Origin: G965226155 sp965226155
GTDB taxonomy: Bacteria; Pseudomonadota; Gammaproteobacteria; Eutrophobiales; Eutrophobiaceae
Direction: 5' to 3'
Length of the DNA stretch: 64,000 nt
Assembly: GCA_965226155.1 (NCBI GenBank)
Contig: OZ245331.1
Coordinates: 682,001 to 746,000, forward strand
The notes under the pieces are model-generated. The model made no database searches and was not told the origin of the DNA. It was given only the letters and a program-made list of their open reading frames with translations. Positions within the stretch are counted from its first letter, which is position 1. Every line of letters begins with the position of its first letter. Shown one piece after another: positions 26,806-36,720 of this stretch. Both the position numbers and the translations under genes were made by a program.

Positions 26806-27702
26806 TTATTTATTCGAACCTGAGTTTATTTTACTGTCTAGATCTTCTAAAAATTGATCTCTCGCATGCTTTGCACGATTAAAAATCTGCAACAAACCAT
26901 CACGATCATTGTTGTTAATGACGCCGGAAACTTGTTCCAGTTGCGATATAAATTGTTCAAGGGCTTTAAGTAGATAGTCCTGGTTAGATAGACATATATC
27001 ACTCCACATCTCAGGATTGCTGGAAGCAATTCTTGTGAAATCCTTGAAACCACCAGCTGCAAATTTGAAAATTTCCTCTCTTTCATCCATGGTCTCTAGA
27101 CAGTGGACTAATGCATACGCCAGCAAATGCGGTAGATGGCTAGTCGCAGCCAAAACCTGATCGTGGTATTCAGGTGTAATAAAGACAACTTTTGCGCCAC
27201 ATGCTTCCCACATGCTCTTGATCAATGATTGTGCGTCCGGATGGCTTTCCTCCAATGGAGTCAATATCACCAGATGGTCTTCGAACAACTCAGAGAATGA
27301 GGCTTCCATACCACTTTGTTCCGTACCTGCTACAGGGTGGCCTGGAATAAAAAATTTTAGATGATCACCAAGGATTGCTCTCGCCGAACGAATGACACTG
27401 ATTTTGGTGCTACCGACGTCAGTGATAATAGTGTCCTTACCACTATTTTCTGCCACTGCCTTTAGCAAGGATTCTGTTGATGATAACGGTGTTGCTAAAA
27501 CAATAACATCTGCACTAGAAATAACTTCTGCTAAGTCTAACGAGTATTCGTCTATTACACCCAGCTCTTTTGCTTTTGTCAGATTCTTTTCATTACGACC
27601 ATGACCGATGACGGTTTGACAAACACCAGCCGATTTTAATGCCCGCGCCAATGAACCGCCGATAAGACCAACACCGATGATGGCAAGTCTATTAATCAAC
27701 AT
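26806..27702 (-). CDS. tyrA: prephenate dehydrogenase
   Basis: This enzyme carries out NAD(P)-dependent oxidation of prephenate (or arogenate) for tyrosine synthesis. The 298-residue protein has the Rossmann motif GVGLIGGSLARALK at residues 11-24, DVGSTK, FIPGHPVAGTEQSG with its catalytic histidine, and SHLPHLLAYALV. There is no chorismate mutase or ACT domain. It sits between pheA and aroA. No hisC-type aminotransferase is in the cluster, so the transamination step must be encoded elsewhere. Cofactor and cyclohexadienyl preference cannot be read from sequence. Confidence 0.94.
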   Translation of the reverse strand: MLINRLAIIGVGLIGGSLARALKSAGVCQTVIGHGRNEKNLTKAKELGVIDEYSLDLAEVISSADVIVLATPLSSTESLLKAVAENSGKDTIITDVGSTKISVIRSARAILGDHLKFFIPGHPVAGTEQSGMEASFSELFEDHLVILTPLEESHPDAQSLIKSMWEACGAKVVFITPEYHDQVLAATSHLPHLLAYALVHCLETMDEREEIFKFAAGGFKDFTRIASSNPEMWSDICLSNQDYLLKALEQFISQLEQVSGVINNNDRDGLLQIFNRAKHARDQFLEDLDSKINSGSNK

Positions 27703-27775
27703 TTGATTTCTAGTTTCCCGTTATGTAGCTTAAGAGCGGATTGTACTTCACAGCACGCAGGGAAATATGTTCCTA

Positions 27776-28861
27776 TTACAATACTGCTTTCGGGTATGAG
27801 CCAAAAATTTTAATTATCGAAGCTTCAGTTTCCAAACTCTTCATCGCTGCTGCTACAGCAGAATCTTCAATGTGGCCGTCAACATCCACGAAGAAAACAT
27901 ATTCCCACATACCTTCTCGAGATGGCCGTGATTCGATACGAGTCAAATTGACTGAATTTTCTGCAAAACAGGATAGCATCTTTAGGAGTGATCCTGGTTT
28001 ACTGGGCATAGAAAATAATATCGATGATTTGTCGTGACCACTAGGCGGAACATCTATGCCACCAATAACTAAAAACCGAGTTGTATTGTCAGATTCATCT
28101 TCGATGTTTTTTTCTAAAATGGTCAAATCATATAATTCTGCTGCAGACTCCCCTGCTATTGCTGCAGAATTGTCTTGCTCGCTTGCGAGTCGTGCTGCCT
28201 CAGCATTGCTGGCTACTGTAATACATTCTGCATTCGGCATATGGTTATTTAACCAGCGTCTGCATTGGGCGAACGAGTGCTGGTGTGAAAATACAGTATT
28301 GACACTGTTGACATCGGCAACTTTACTCAGCAGGTGCTGATGTATTTTCAATTCAACTTCACCACAAATTTTCAAATTTGAGTTAATCAGCATATCTAAC
28401 GTGTGATTAACAACACCTTCAATTGAATTTTCAATTGGGACAACACCAAAGTGGCAGGCTCCAGACGTCACTTCATGAAATACTTGGTCAATACTAGAAA
28501 GTTCCACAGCTTCTATGGAATGACCGAAGTGCTTCAATGCGGCAGTTTGGGTAAAGGTTCCCTGCGGACCTAAATAGCCAATCTTCATGACTTGTTCAAG
28601 CCTTAGACAGGCAGACATCAGTTCACGGAATAATCGTGCGATTTCCTCGTTTGATAACGGCCCCTTGTTTTCGCTGATAGCCTGTTGAATTACACGGGCT
28701 TCACGTTCCGGCCTGTAAAAGGAGGTATCTGACCCTTCCAGCTTTTTAACGTTCGCAATCTCCGATGCCAGACTCGCTCTTTCACTGATTAATTCAAGTA
28801 GCTTCAGATCGACTTGATCTATCTTCTTGCGTATTTTGTCGAGCTCTTTTTCACTAGACAT
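27776..28861 (-). CDS. pheA: bifunctional chorismate mutase / prephenate dehydratase
   Basis: The 361-residue protein has an AroQ chorismate mutase domain (residues 1-90, LDKIRKKIDQVDLKLLELI), a prephenate dehydratase domain beginning KIGYLGPQGTFTQTAAL, with the conserved IEDESDNTTRFLVIG, and a C-terminal ACT domain carrying ESRPSREG, the phenylalanine-binding motif expected for feedback inhibition. It starts two bases after serC ends. I found no leader peptide or attenuator. Confidence 0.97.
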   Translation of the reverse strand: MSSEKELDKIRKKIDQVDLKLLELISERASLASEIANVKKLEGSDTSFYRPEREARVIQQAISENKGPLSNEEIARLFRELMSACLRLEQVMKIGYLGPQGTFTQTAALKHFGHSIEAVELSSIDQVFHEVTSGACHFGVVPIENSIEGVVNHTLDMLINSNLKICGEVELKIHQHLLSKVADVNSVNTVFSHQHSFAQCRRWLNNHMPNAECITVASNAEAARLASEQDNSAAIAGESAAELYDLTILEKNIEDESDNTTRFLVIGGIDVPPSGHDKSSILFSMPSKPGSLLKMLSCFAENSVNLTRIESRPSREGMWEYVFFVDVDGHIEDSAVAAAMKSLETEASIIKIFGSYPKAVL

Positions 28862-28863
28862 GA

Positions 28864-29952
28864 TTATGCATGACGCCGTTCAAAATCTTTCATAAATTCA
28901 ATCAATGTATCAATACCATTCATAGGCATACCATTATAAATACTGGCACGCATTCCTCCGATACTTCTATGACCTTTCAATGCAACCAAACCATTTTTAT
29001 GCGATTCAGTAAGAAAAAGATCGCTTAGTGCATCATCCGCTAGTACAAACGGTACATTCATCCTGGAACGAAATTGTTTGTCTATAGGACTATGATAAAA
29101 ATCACTAGAATCAATTGTAGTATACAACTTGTCTGACCGCATTTTTGCCAGCTTGTCCATACTCTCAAGACCACCCTCTTCGTTGATCCATTTATAGATT
29201 AATCCCGCAAAATACCAGTTAAAAGTAGGCGGTGTATTGAACATGGAATCATTATCCGAGTAGACCTTGAAATCATTGAGTGACGGTACTTGAGGTCCCG
29301 CCCGTCCAATAAGGTCATCACGAATAATGACACATGCAAGACCAGCTGGACCAAAATTCTTCTGTGCGCTTGCAAAAATAATTCCATACCTTGTGATATC
29401 GAATGGTCTGGAGAGAAAATTTGACGTCATATCACACACTAACGGGACATCTCCCGCATCCGGAATGTCTTTAAACTCGACGCCGGTGATAGTTTCGTTA
29501 TCAGTATAATAAAGGTACGCTGGGCTTTTGCTTAACTTCCATGCATCTCGATCCGGTATAGTATAAAATTTATCCGCCTCAGTGCTCGCGGCAACATGTA
29601 CCCTAGCGAGCCGCTGCGCTTCCTTGAACGCCTTGCGTGACCAGTTTCCCGTTACTAGGTAATCACCCGTTTCACCATTCGCCAGTAGATTAAGTGGCAC
29701 CATACTCATCAGGCTGGTGGCGCCTCCTTGGACATATAATATTTTGTAATTTGTAGGGATTTGAAGCAGGTTACGTAGGTCCGCTTCAGCATCTTCAGCA
29801 ATAGAAAGAAATTCCTTGCTTCGATGACTCATCTCCATCACTGAGATTCCTGTTCCATTGCAGTCCAGCAATTCCGCTTGCGCCCGTTCCATCACCGTCT
29901 TCGGTAATATCGCCGGGCCGGCACCGAAATTATATATAGCGTGTGATGCCAT
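28864..29952 (-). CDS. serC: phosphoserine aminotransferase
   Basis: SerC makes phosphoserine for serine synthesis and acts in pyridoxal phosphate synthesis. The 362-residue protein has the opening FGAGPAILP, the SHRSKEF segment, and the PLP lysine in ASAQKNFGPAGLA. It starts five bases after the gyrA stop codon and is followed closely by pheA, the gyrA-serC-pheA order of Pseudomonas and relatives. Confidence 0.97.
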   Translation of the reverse strand: MASHAIYNFGAGPAILPKTVMERAQAELLDCNGTGISVMEMSHRSKEFLSIAEDAEADLRNLLQIPTNYKILYVQGGATSLMSMVPLNLLANGETGDYLVTGNWSRKAFKEAQRLARVHVAASTEADKFYTIPDRDAWKLSKSPAYLYYTDNETITGVEFKDIPDAGDVPLVCDMTSNFLSRPFDITRYGIIFASAQKNFGPAGLACVIIRDDLIGRAGPQVPSLNDFKVYSDNDSMFNTPPTFNWYFAGLIYKWINEEGGLESMDKLAKMRSDKLYTTIDSSDFYHSPIDKQFRSRMNVPFVLADDALSDLFLTESHKNGLVALKGHRSIGGMRASIYNGMPMNGIDTLIEFMKDFERRHA

Positions 29953-29957
29953 AGGTT

Positions 29958-32522
29958 TTATTCACCTTCTTCTCTCTGTGTACCGTTATCCTCTTCCACT
30001 ATCCGCTCCAGTCCAGCGAGATTTTCTCCTTTACTCAAGTTTACCAGGCGTACGCCCTTGGTATTTCTCCCCATCACTGACACATCCATGACCGGTGTGC
30101 GGATCAAGGTCCCATGATCGCTGATCAGCATGATTTCATCTTCCTCATTTACAAGTACCGCGCCAACAACATCACCGTTTCGCTCATTAATATGAATTGA
30201 TATGACGCCCTTTCCTCCCCGTGTTCTGACTGGATAGTCATCAATACTGGTTCGTTTGCCGTATCCGTTTTCTGTCGCCGTCAATACTGTGGTATTCGGC
30301 TCGACAATTATCAAGGAGATCAGTTTTTGATCCTCAGACAGACGGATCCCCCTCACTCCCTTAGCCGTTCTACCCATTTCTCTGACATTAGCTTCCTTGA
30401 AGCGTACTACCTTGCCTGCATTACTGAGCAACATAACATCTTGGTTACCATCTGTGAGCTTCACATCAACAAGCTGATTACCCGGAATAAGGTCAATGGC
30501 GATGAGTCCACTCGGACGAGGTCGTGAAAACGGCTTCAATGCCGTTTTTTTCACAGTACCATTAGCGGTAGCCATAAATACGAACTTATCAGCACTAAAT
30601 TCGCGAATTGGAAGTATGGCATTAATACGCTCATCGTCCTCTAATGGCAGGAGATTGATAATTGGTTTGCCCCTAGCTCCTCGGCTGGTTTGCGGTAACT
30701 CGTATACCTTCAACCAGTACAAACGGCCGCGACTAGAAAAGCACAGTATCGTATCATGTGTACTAGCGATAAATAATTTGTCGATAAAGTCTTCTTCCTT
30801 CATGTTAGTAGCAGACTTACCCTTCCCACCGCGTCGTTGTGAACGATAAGTATCGATCAATTGTGATTTTGCATACCCTGCATGTGACAGCGTCACGACG
30901 ACATCTTCTTCGTTAATCAAATCTTCCATGCTTAGATTCTGATGATCTTCAATTATTTCCGTGCGTCTATCATCGCCATAAGTTTCTTTTATTGACGACA
31001 ATTCGTTATGAATCTCCTTCATCAATCTTTCCGGCTGGGCGAGAATATCAAGCAAATCAGTTATTGATAGTAGTAATTCCTCATACTCCTTTATGATTTT
31101 TTCTTTCTCCAATCCGGTCAGTTTCTGTAACCTCAACTCAAGGATTGCCTGTGCCTGAGGTTCAGATAAACGGTATCCTTCATCAGACAGACCACAATCT
31201 TTTGGCATATTGTCCGGCCTAGACACATCGGCCCCGGCACGATTTAACATTTCGACTACCACACCTGGCGACCAAAACGGTTTCAATAATGCTTGCTTGG
31301 CATCAGCTGGGGTTTGGGATTGTTTGATTAACAAAATAATCGGATCAATATTGGCCAGTGCAATTGCAAGCCCTTCCAGGATATGGGCTCGATTTCTTGC
31401 CTTGCGTAAAGCAAATAATGTTCTTCTTGTAACAACCTCTCGCCGATGTTTAATAAATGCAACGAGCATGTCCTTCAGATTCATTAACTTCGGTTGTCCT
31501 TCATCGAGTGCAACCATGTTGATGCCGAATACATTCTGCATCTGAGTTAACTGGTACAAATTATTAATGATGACTTCAGGAATTTCACTCTTGCGTATCT
31601 CTAAAATCATACGCATACCGTCCTTATCTGACTCATCGCGTAATTCCTTGATACCAACTAGCTTCTTGTCTTTTACCAGCTCTGCAATCTTTTCCAGAAG
31701 TCGCGCCTTATTTACCTGGTAGGGTAATTCAGTAACGACAATTGTTTGACTGCCAGACGAGTCATTGGTCTCGATATGATATCGAGCACGCATATATATC
31801 CGTCCACGCCCTGTCCGGTAGGCCTCATGTATCCCTTGAGAGCCATTAATAATGGCGGCTGTTGGGAAATCCGGTCCGGGAATATATTGCATTAGTTCGT
31901 CAATACTGAGATCGGGATTTTCAATCAGTTCGATACATGCACTAATGACCTCGTTGAGATTGTGAGGAGGTATGTTTGTGGCCATACCAACTGCAATACC
32001 ACTTGATCCATTGATTAAAAGATTGGGTATTCTGGTTGGTAAAACGGCCGGCTCAGATTCAGATCCATCATAATTTTCTATAAACTTGACTGTCTCCTTG
32101 TCAATATCAGCCAGCAATTCATGAGTGATACGCGACATCCGTATTTCCGTATAACGCATGGCTGCGGGTGAATCACCATCAACCGATCCAAAATTTCCCT
32201 GGCCGTTGACCAAGGTGTAGCGCAAGGAAAATGATTGGGCCATACGCACGATGGTGTCATAAACCGCTGTATCACCATGGGGATGATATTTACCAATGAC
32301 ATCACCGACAATTCGTGCTGATTTTTTATAGGCCTTGTTATAGTCAAGACCCATCTCACTCATGGCATATAAGACTCGGCGATGAACCGGTTTCAGACCG
32401 TCACGAACGTCTGGAAGAGCACGGCCCACAATGACACTCATGGCGTATTCCATATAGGACTGACGCATCTCGTCTTCTATATTGACGGGACTAACTGAAT
32501 TGGCTAAATCTGACTCAGACAT
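29958..32522 (-). CDS. gyrA: DNA gyrase subunit A
   Basis: GyrA cleaves and rejoins DNA during negative supercoiling. The 854-residue protein has the catalytic tyrosine at Tyr124 in AMRYTEIRMS, and the GyrA box QRRGGKG in the C-terminal wrapping domain. In the quinolone-resistance region (HPHGDTAVYDT, residues 80-90) the position equal to E. coli Ser83 is threonine, which is natural in Pseudomonas, and the Asp87 equivalent is aspartate, so no resistance change is seen. The C-terminus ends in an acidic tail. Confidence 0.98.
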   Translation of the reverse strand: MSESDLANSVSPVNIEDEMRQSYMEYAMSVIVGRALPDVRDGLKPVHRRVLYAMSEMGLDYNKAYKKSARIVGDVIGKYHPHGDTAVYDTIVRMAQSFSLRYTLVNGQGNFGSVDGDSPAAMRYTEIRMSRITHELLADIDKETVKFIENYDGSESEPAVLPTRIPNLLINGSSGIAVGMATNIPPHNLNEVISACIELIENPDLSIDELMQYIPGPDFPTAAIINGSQGIHEAYRTGRGRIYMRARYHIETNDSSGSQTIVVTELPYQVNKARLLEKIAELVKDKKLVGIKELRDESDKDGMRMILEIRKSEIPEVIINNLYQLTQMQNVFGINMVALDEGQPKLMNLKDMLVAFIKHRREVVTRRTLFALRKARNRAHILEGLAIALANIDPIILLIKQSQTPADAKQALLKPFWSPGVVVEMLNRAGADVSRPDNMPKDCGLSDEGYRLSEPQAQAILELRLQKLTGLEKEKIIKEYEELLLSITDLLDILAQPERLMKEIHNELSSIKETYGDDRRTEIIEDHQNLSMEDLINEEDVVVTLSHAGYAKSQLIDTYRSQRRGGKGKSATNMKEEDFIDKLFIASTHDTILCFSSRGRLYWLKVYELPQTSRGARGKPIINLLPLEDDERINAILPIREFSADKFVFMATANGTVKKTALKPFSRPRPSGLIAIDLIPGNQLVDVKLTDGNQDVMLLSNAGKVVRFKEANVREMGRTAKGVRGIRLSEDQKLISLIIVEPNTTVLTATENGYGKRTSIDDYPVRTRGGKGVISIHINERNGDVVGAVLVNEEDEIMLISDHGTLIRTPVMDVSVMGRNTKGVRLVNLSKGENLAGLERIVEEDNGTQREEGE

Positions 32523-32610
32523 GCAACATTTGGGCTAAATAAAAAGCTGAAATTCCTTGTGGTTACTGTGTGTTAGAAAAGCTTGAAAATCAAGCCAAAA
32601 TCAAGGGAAA

Positions 32611-32639
32611 ATTATACCATAAACAGTCCATTAACAACA
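32611..32639 (-). promoter_or_regulatory. probable gyrA promoter
   Basis: On the minus strand there is a perfect TATAAT (32611-32616) preceded by TGG, an extended -10, with a TGTTGT/TTGTTA -35 region 15-17 bases upstream. It lies about 90 bases before the gyrA start. A small perfect hairpin, GCTTGA / TTT / TCAAGC at 32581-32595, follows inside the leader. Confidence 0.6.
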
Positions 32640-32703
32640 CCTCAGAATCACACTTAAAACCCTGAAATTAATAGTAAAAAACTGTTGACTTTTATTGAAA
32701 AAT

Positions 32704-33759
32704 CTAGTGTAAAGGTTGGCGGATTTTGTCTGCAGTCGGGGCTTCAATTGCACCTTTTCCAGTGACGATAATCGACACCAATTCAGCTGGGGTAATATCG
32801 AATACTGGGTTGTACGCATGTGCACCTGAAACTGCCATTTTCACCCCTGAATATTCGAGTAATTCATGCTCACTTCTCTCTTCTATGGTGATGTCTTTAC
32901 CACTTTTGGTTTTAAGATCGAACGTTGATGTTGGCGCAACGACCATAAATCCGATCCCATGATGACGGGCATTAATCGCGTGGGTATAAGTTCCAATTTT
33001 ATTGGCGACATCACCGTTAGCTGTGATACGGTCCGCACCGACTATGACCCAACTAATCTTCCCGGATTGCATCAGGTATGCACAGGCACTGTCTGCAACG
33101 ATAGTGACCGGAATACTGTCTTGTAGTAATTCCCACGCAGTCAATCTGCTCTCCTGCATCCAAGGTCGGGTTTCCGAGGCAAATACAGTCATCGTTGCTT
33201 GCTTAGAAAATGCCGTTCTTATCACACCCAGTGCTGTGCCAAACCCGCCAGTTGCAAGTGACCCGGTGTTGCAATGGGTTAAGACTGCAGTTGCATCTCG
33301 AAGATATTCTGAGCCGATCTCACCCGTACGTCGGTTAGCTTCAATATCTTCGTTATGGATAGATACAGCCTCATTCAACAACTGTTTTTCTGGATTGCTA
33401 CCACATTCATCTAAGACCTTTGCCATCCGCTCTATCGTCCATCGAAGATTCACAGCGGTTGGCCTAGCCGCTCCCAATAATTCCAATTTTTCACGAGTAA
33501 TATTCTTCCAGTTGTCAGGATGTTCTTGAAAAGCGTTGGCAGCAGCAAGGACGACGCCGTATGCCGCGGCGACGCCGATCGCCGGTGCACCTCTTACGAC
33601 CATCTCACTAATGGCTTGTGTCACCTCTTCAACCGTATGCAACTCTTGATAGACCACTTGTCCTGGAAGTAGCCTTTGATCCAACAATTTCAGATGATTA
33701 TTTGTCCACTGGATTGCCCGAACGGTATCAGTTAAAGGCCTATTTTCTGTTTTTTTCAT
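32704..33759 (-). CDS. mtnA: S-methyl-5-thioribose-1-phosphate isomerase
   Basis: MtnA isomerises methylthioribose-1-phosphate to the ribulose form in methionine salvage. The 351-residue eIF2B-like protein has GAPAIGVAAAYG, the catalytic cysteine in LTHCNTGSLATGGFGTALG and the catalytic aspartate in VGADRITANGDVANKIGT. It is divergent from the MTA deaminase gene at 33.85 kb and upstream of gyrA, an arrangement as in Pseudomonas PA3168-PA3170. Later pathway genes (mtnB, mtnC, mtnD) are not in the window. Confidence 0.96.
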   Translation of the reverse strand: MKKTENRPLTDTVRAIQWTNNHLKLLDQRLLPGQVVYQELHTVEEVTQAISEMVVRGAPAIGVAAAYGVVLAAANAFQEHPDNWKNITREKLELLGAARPTAVNLRWTIERMAKVLDECGSNPEKQLLNEAVSIHNEDIEANRRTGEIGSEYLRDATAVLTHCNTGSLATGGFGTALGVIRTAFSKQATMTVFASETRPWMQESRLTAWELLQDSIPVTIVADSACAYLMQSGKISWVIVGADRITANGDVANKIGTYTHAINARHHGIGFMVVAPTSTFDLKTKSGKDITIEERSEHELLEYSGVKMAVSGAHAYNPVFDITPAELVSIIVTGKGAIEAPTADKIRQPLH

Positions 33760-33853
33760 AAAATTCGTAGTTTGTTTGTTATTGATTCAGCATTCTTTAC
33801 GTACAATGTACACGGATAAAACATTTTTGCTTAATACATAAAAGGTGATATCT

Positions 33854-35173
33854 GTGAATGTTGATTCGGTAATAGCTGCGAGATGGATCATACCCGTTGA
33901 GCCCAATGATCAGGTATATGAAAACCATGCCCTAGTTATCAATGAAGGCCATATCCATGACCTACTGCCCATCGATCAAGTAGATAAAAAATATCAGGCA
34001 TTTATTTGCCACCAGCTTGATGATCATGCCTTAATTCCAGGATTGATCAACTCACACACCCATGCCGCAATGTCATTATTCAGAGGGTTGGCTGATGATC
34101 TGCCGTTAATGGACTGGTTAAATGATCACATCTGGCCCGCTGAAAACCGTTGGGTTGATCCGACATTCGTGGAAGATGGAACCAAACTAGCGATTGCAGA
34201 AATGATTCGGAGCGGGACAACTTGCTTTAACGACATGTACTTTTTCCCTGACCGGACTGCAACCATAGCAATCGAGGCAGGGATAAGAGCCAATATTGGC
34301 CTCATAATCATTGACTTTCCAACCGTCTGGGCAAATGACACACAAGAATATTTCGATAAGGGTGAGCAGGTTCATGATAATTTCAGACACAATCCTCTCA
34401 TTAAAACGACCTTTGCCCCTCATGCCCCTTATACAGTGTCTGATGAACCTTTAAAAAAGATTGCTATCCTCGCTGAAGAACTTGATATACCAATCCAGAT
34501 GCATATCCATGAAACCGAAGAGGAAGTGAATAATAATCTCGAGCAGCATGGGATAACACCATTACAGCGTCTACATGAACTGGGCTTATTGAGTCAAAGA
34601 CTTCAGGCTGTGCACATGACACAGCTTGATCAGGAAGCTATCGAACTAATCGCCCGCTATAACGTAAATATTATTCACTGTCCCGAATCCAATCTGAAAC
34701 TCGCTAATGGCTTCTGTCCTGTACATGAGCTTCAGAAGGCAGGTGTAAATGTTTCTCTCGGAACAGACGGGGTAGCAAGCAATAACGATCTGGATATGCT
34801 CGGAGAAATGCGAACTGCAGCGTTTATTGGTAAGGGAATATCACGCAATAGTAAGGCGTTATCTGCGTTTACATTATTAAAGATGGCAACAATAAATGCC
34901 GCGAAGGCCATGGATCTAGATAAAACTATTGGTTCATTGTCTATCGGTAAGGAAGCAGATATAACCGCAATTGACCTCAGCGAAATTGAGACCCAACCTG
35001 TTTACAATCCAATTTCACAAATTGTATATGCCGCCGGCAGAGAACAAGTCAGCAATGTTTGGGTCGCCGGTAAGCAACTATTAAAAGATAGAGAATTAAT
35101 GACTCTAGATGAACGTCAGATCGCTTACAGTGCTAAACAATGGGGAGAGAAGATTAGTTCATCAGGAAATTAA
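33854..35173 (+). CDS. mtaD: 5-methylthioadenosine / S-adenosylhomocysteine deaminase (TRZ/ATZ family)
   Basis: This amidohydrolase deaminates MTA (and SAH) to the inosine form. The ~440-residue protein has the metal-binding HxH in LINSHTHAAMSLFRGLADDLP, later metal ligands in MQMHIHETEEE and LGTDGVASNNDLDM, and the ending LSIGKEADITAIDL. GTG at 33854 was chosen because AAAGGTG lies seven bases before it; a GTG at 33845 inside that site is also possible. Together with mtnA and mtnP it gives the MTI route of MTA salvage. ubiG, which often follows in Pseudomonas, is replaced by a transporter gene. Confidence 0.92.
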   Translation: MNVDSVIAARWIIPVEPNDQVYENHALVINEGHIHDLLPIDQVDKKYQAFICHQLDDHALIPGLINSHTHAAMSLFRGLADDLPLMDWLNDHIWPAENRWVDPTFVEDGTKLAIAEMIRSGTTCFNDMYFFPDRTATIAIEAGIRANIGLIIIDFPTVWANDTQEYFDKGEQVHDNFRHNPLIKTTFAPHAPYTVSDEPLKKIAILAEELDIPIQMHIHETEEEVNNNLEQHGITPLQRLHELGLLSQRLQAVHMTQLDQEAIELIARYNVNIIHCPESNLKLANGFCPVHELQKAGVNVSLGTDGVASNNDLDMLGEMRTAAFIGKGISRNSKALSAFTLLKMATINAAKAMDLDKTIGSLSIGKEADITAIDLSEIETQPVYNPISQIVYAAGREQVSNVWVAGKQLLKDRELMTLDERQIAYSAKQWGEKISSSGN

Positions 35174-35280
35174 TAAGAAAGCCCATAGTTGAAATAGTAT
35201 CCTGTTCATTTGAATTTCCAATTACACAGAATACACTCTAGAATAGAATTCTTTTCATTGATCACCGCCGTAAACCACCC

Positions 35281-36687
35281 TTGAATACTCAGACGACACA
35301 GGAAAGTTACGAAAAAATTCCAGCTTATAAACGGATTGCCCTAGTCGGAGTGGGCACAGCCAGTTTTGTCGTTTCATTGATGCAGTCATCGATCAGTATC
35401 GCCGTTCCAGTTATCGCATTGGATTTACAAGCAAGTGCAATATTGATCAGCTGGTTACCAACAGCATACTTACTCGGAAATGTCGTGCTATTACTACCGG
35501 GGGGAAAACTAGCGGATATCTATGGGCGAAAAAGGATCTTTTTGATTGGCATGACCATCTTTACCCTTTCTTGCTTATTAGCCAATATCGTTCCCAGCAT
35601 TGAGTTACTGTTGCTAGCTCGCTTACTTCAAGGCATGGGCGGGGCACTGATTTTTGCCACGATCATGGCTATCGTTACTTCAGTATTTACGACTAAAAAT
35701 CGGGGCGTCGCACTTGGCATTACCTCGGGAGCGTTATACGTCGGCATGTCTTGTGGTCCCATTGTTGGCGGCTATTTTACTGAAACTTTTGGCTGGAGAA
35801 GTGTTTTCCTGTTTCCAATCCCACTAGCACTACTTACGATTGCACTATTTATGTTTATAATTAAGGGGGATTGGAAAAACGAACAACCTCAACGTGTGGA
35901 TTGGTTTGGCAGCTTAATTTTTTTAATCTGGTCAAGTGCATTATTTATTGGTGTATCGAATATAACTAATCCAAATTCATATGCCCTGCTGGTATTTGGG
36001 GCAATCTGCCTCGTATATTTCTTCTATCAACAGGCACGGTCTGACTCTCCGCTTATTCGATTTAAAGCTATAATGGACAACCGCATGTTTTCTCACTCGT
36101 TGCTCGCTAGCATGTGTGCGTATGCGAGTAATTTCCCTATGTTTTTCTTATTCAGCCTTTACTTACAGTTTATTCAAGGAATGTCACCAACTGATGCGGG
36201 CAAAATTATAGTATTAAAAGCGGTGATGATGGCTGTTTTTGCACCTCTCGCTGGCAAGTTATCGGATCTTTTCGAACCAAGAATTATCGCCACCACTGGT
36301 TGCTTAATTATGGCGTGCGTGTACGGATACCTACAATCGGTGGATACTGATACTTCTATTTATCTAATCGGTATCGCCTTCATGTTGCTTGGTATTGGAA
36401 TTGGTATATTTACTTCGCCAAATAATAATGCAGCTATGAGTTCAGTCGAGAATTCAAAGCTTGGTATTGCATCTGCAGTATTGAATCTTGCGCGGGTTAC
36501 CGGGAGCATTCTTGGTACAGCAATCATGCTTCTATTAGTGTCGGTAATAATTGGTGAGGCACAGATTAAGCCTGAACAATCTCTGGAGCTATTGGCAGTT
36601 ATCCGATGGTCACTTAGTGCCTCATGTCTGCTTGCTATATTGGGTGCCTATTTTTCTTATGTGAGAGGTTTTGTCCACAATAGATAA
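35281..36687 (+). CDS. MFS drug transporter, DHA2 (14-helix, EmrB/QacA) family
   Basis: The 468-residue membrane protein has about 14 hydrophobic helices. MFS motif A is present as GGKLADIYGRKR after helix 2, and antiporter motif C in helix 5 as SGALYVGMSCGPIVGGY, typical of proton-coupled drug exporters. There is no adjacent membrane-fusion protein gene or regulator, so the substrate cannot be guessed. The start is uncertain: TTG at 35281 has no clear Shine-Dalgarno sequence, and the first ATG is far inside (residue 39). Not in an obvious operon. Confidence 0.88.
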   Translation: MNTQTTQESYEKIPAYKRIALVGVGTASFVVSLMQSSISIAVPVIALDLQASAILISWLPTAYLLGNVVLLLPGGKLADIYGRKRIFLIGMTIFTLSCLLANIVPSIELLLLARLLQGMGGALIFATIMAIVTSVFTTKNRGVALGITSGALYVGMSCGPIVGGYFTETFGWRSVFLFPIPLALLTIALFMFIIKGDWKNEQPQRVDWFGSLIFLIWSSALFIGVSNITNPNSYALLVFGAICLVYFFYQQARSDSPLIRFKAIMDNRMFSHSLLASMCAYASNFPMFFLFSLYLQFIQGMSPTDAGKIIVLKAVMMAVFAPLAGKLSDLFEPRIIATTGCLIMACVYGYLQSVDTDTSIYLIGIAFMLLGIGIGIFTSPNNNAAMSSVENSKLGIASAVLNLARVTGSILGTAIMLLLVSVIIGEAQIKPEQSLELLAVIRWSLSASCLLAILGAYFSYVRGFVHNR

Positions 36688-36720
36688 AAATCTTGGCTAA
36701 AGTATCAAACAAATTAATTA

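Noticed and set aside
31200..31545. Plus-strand frames opposite gyrA, rpsA and mfd of 70-120 residues.
   Set aside because: All lie opposite strongly conserved genes and have composition typical of shadow frames.
33760..33844. GTAC-AAT-GTAC inverted repeat between mtnA and mtaD as an operator.
   Set aside because: The arms are only four bases and could occur by chance; no regulator of this kind is nearby.
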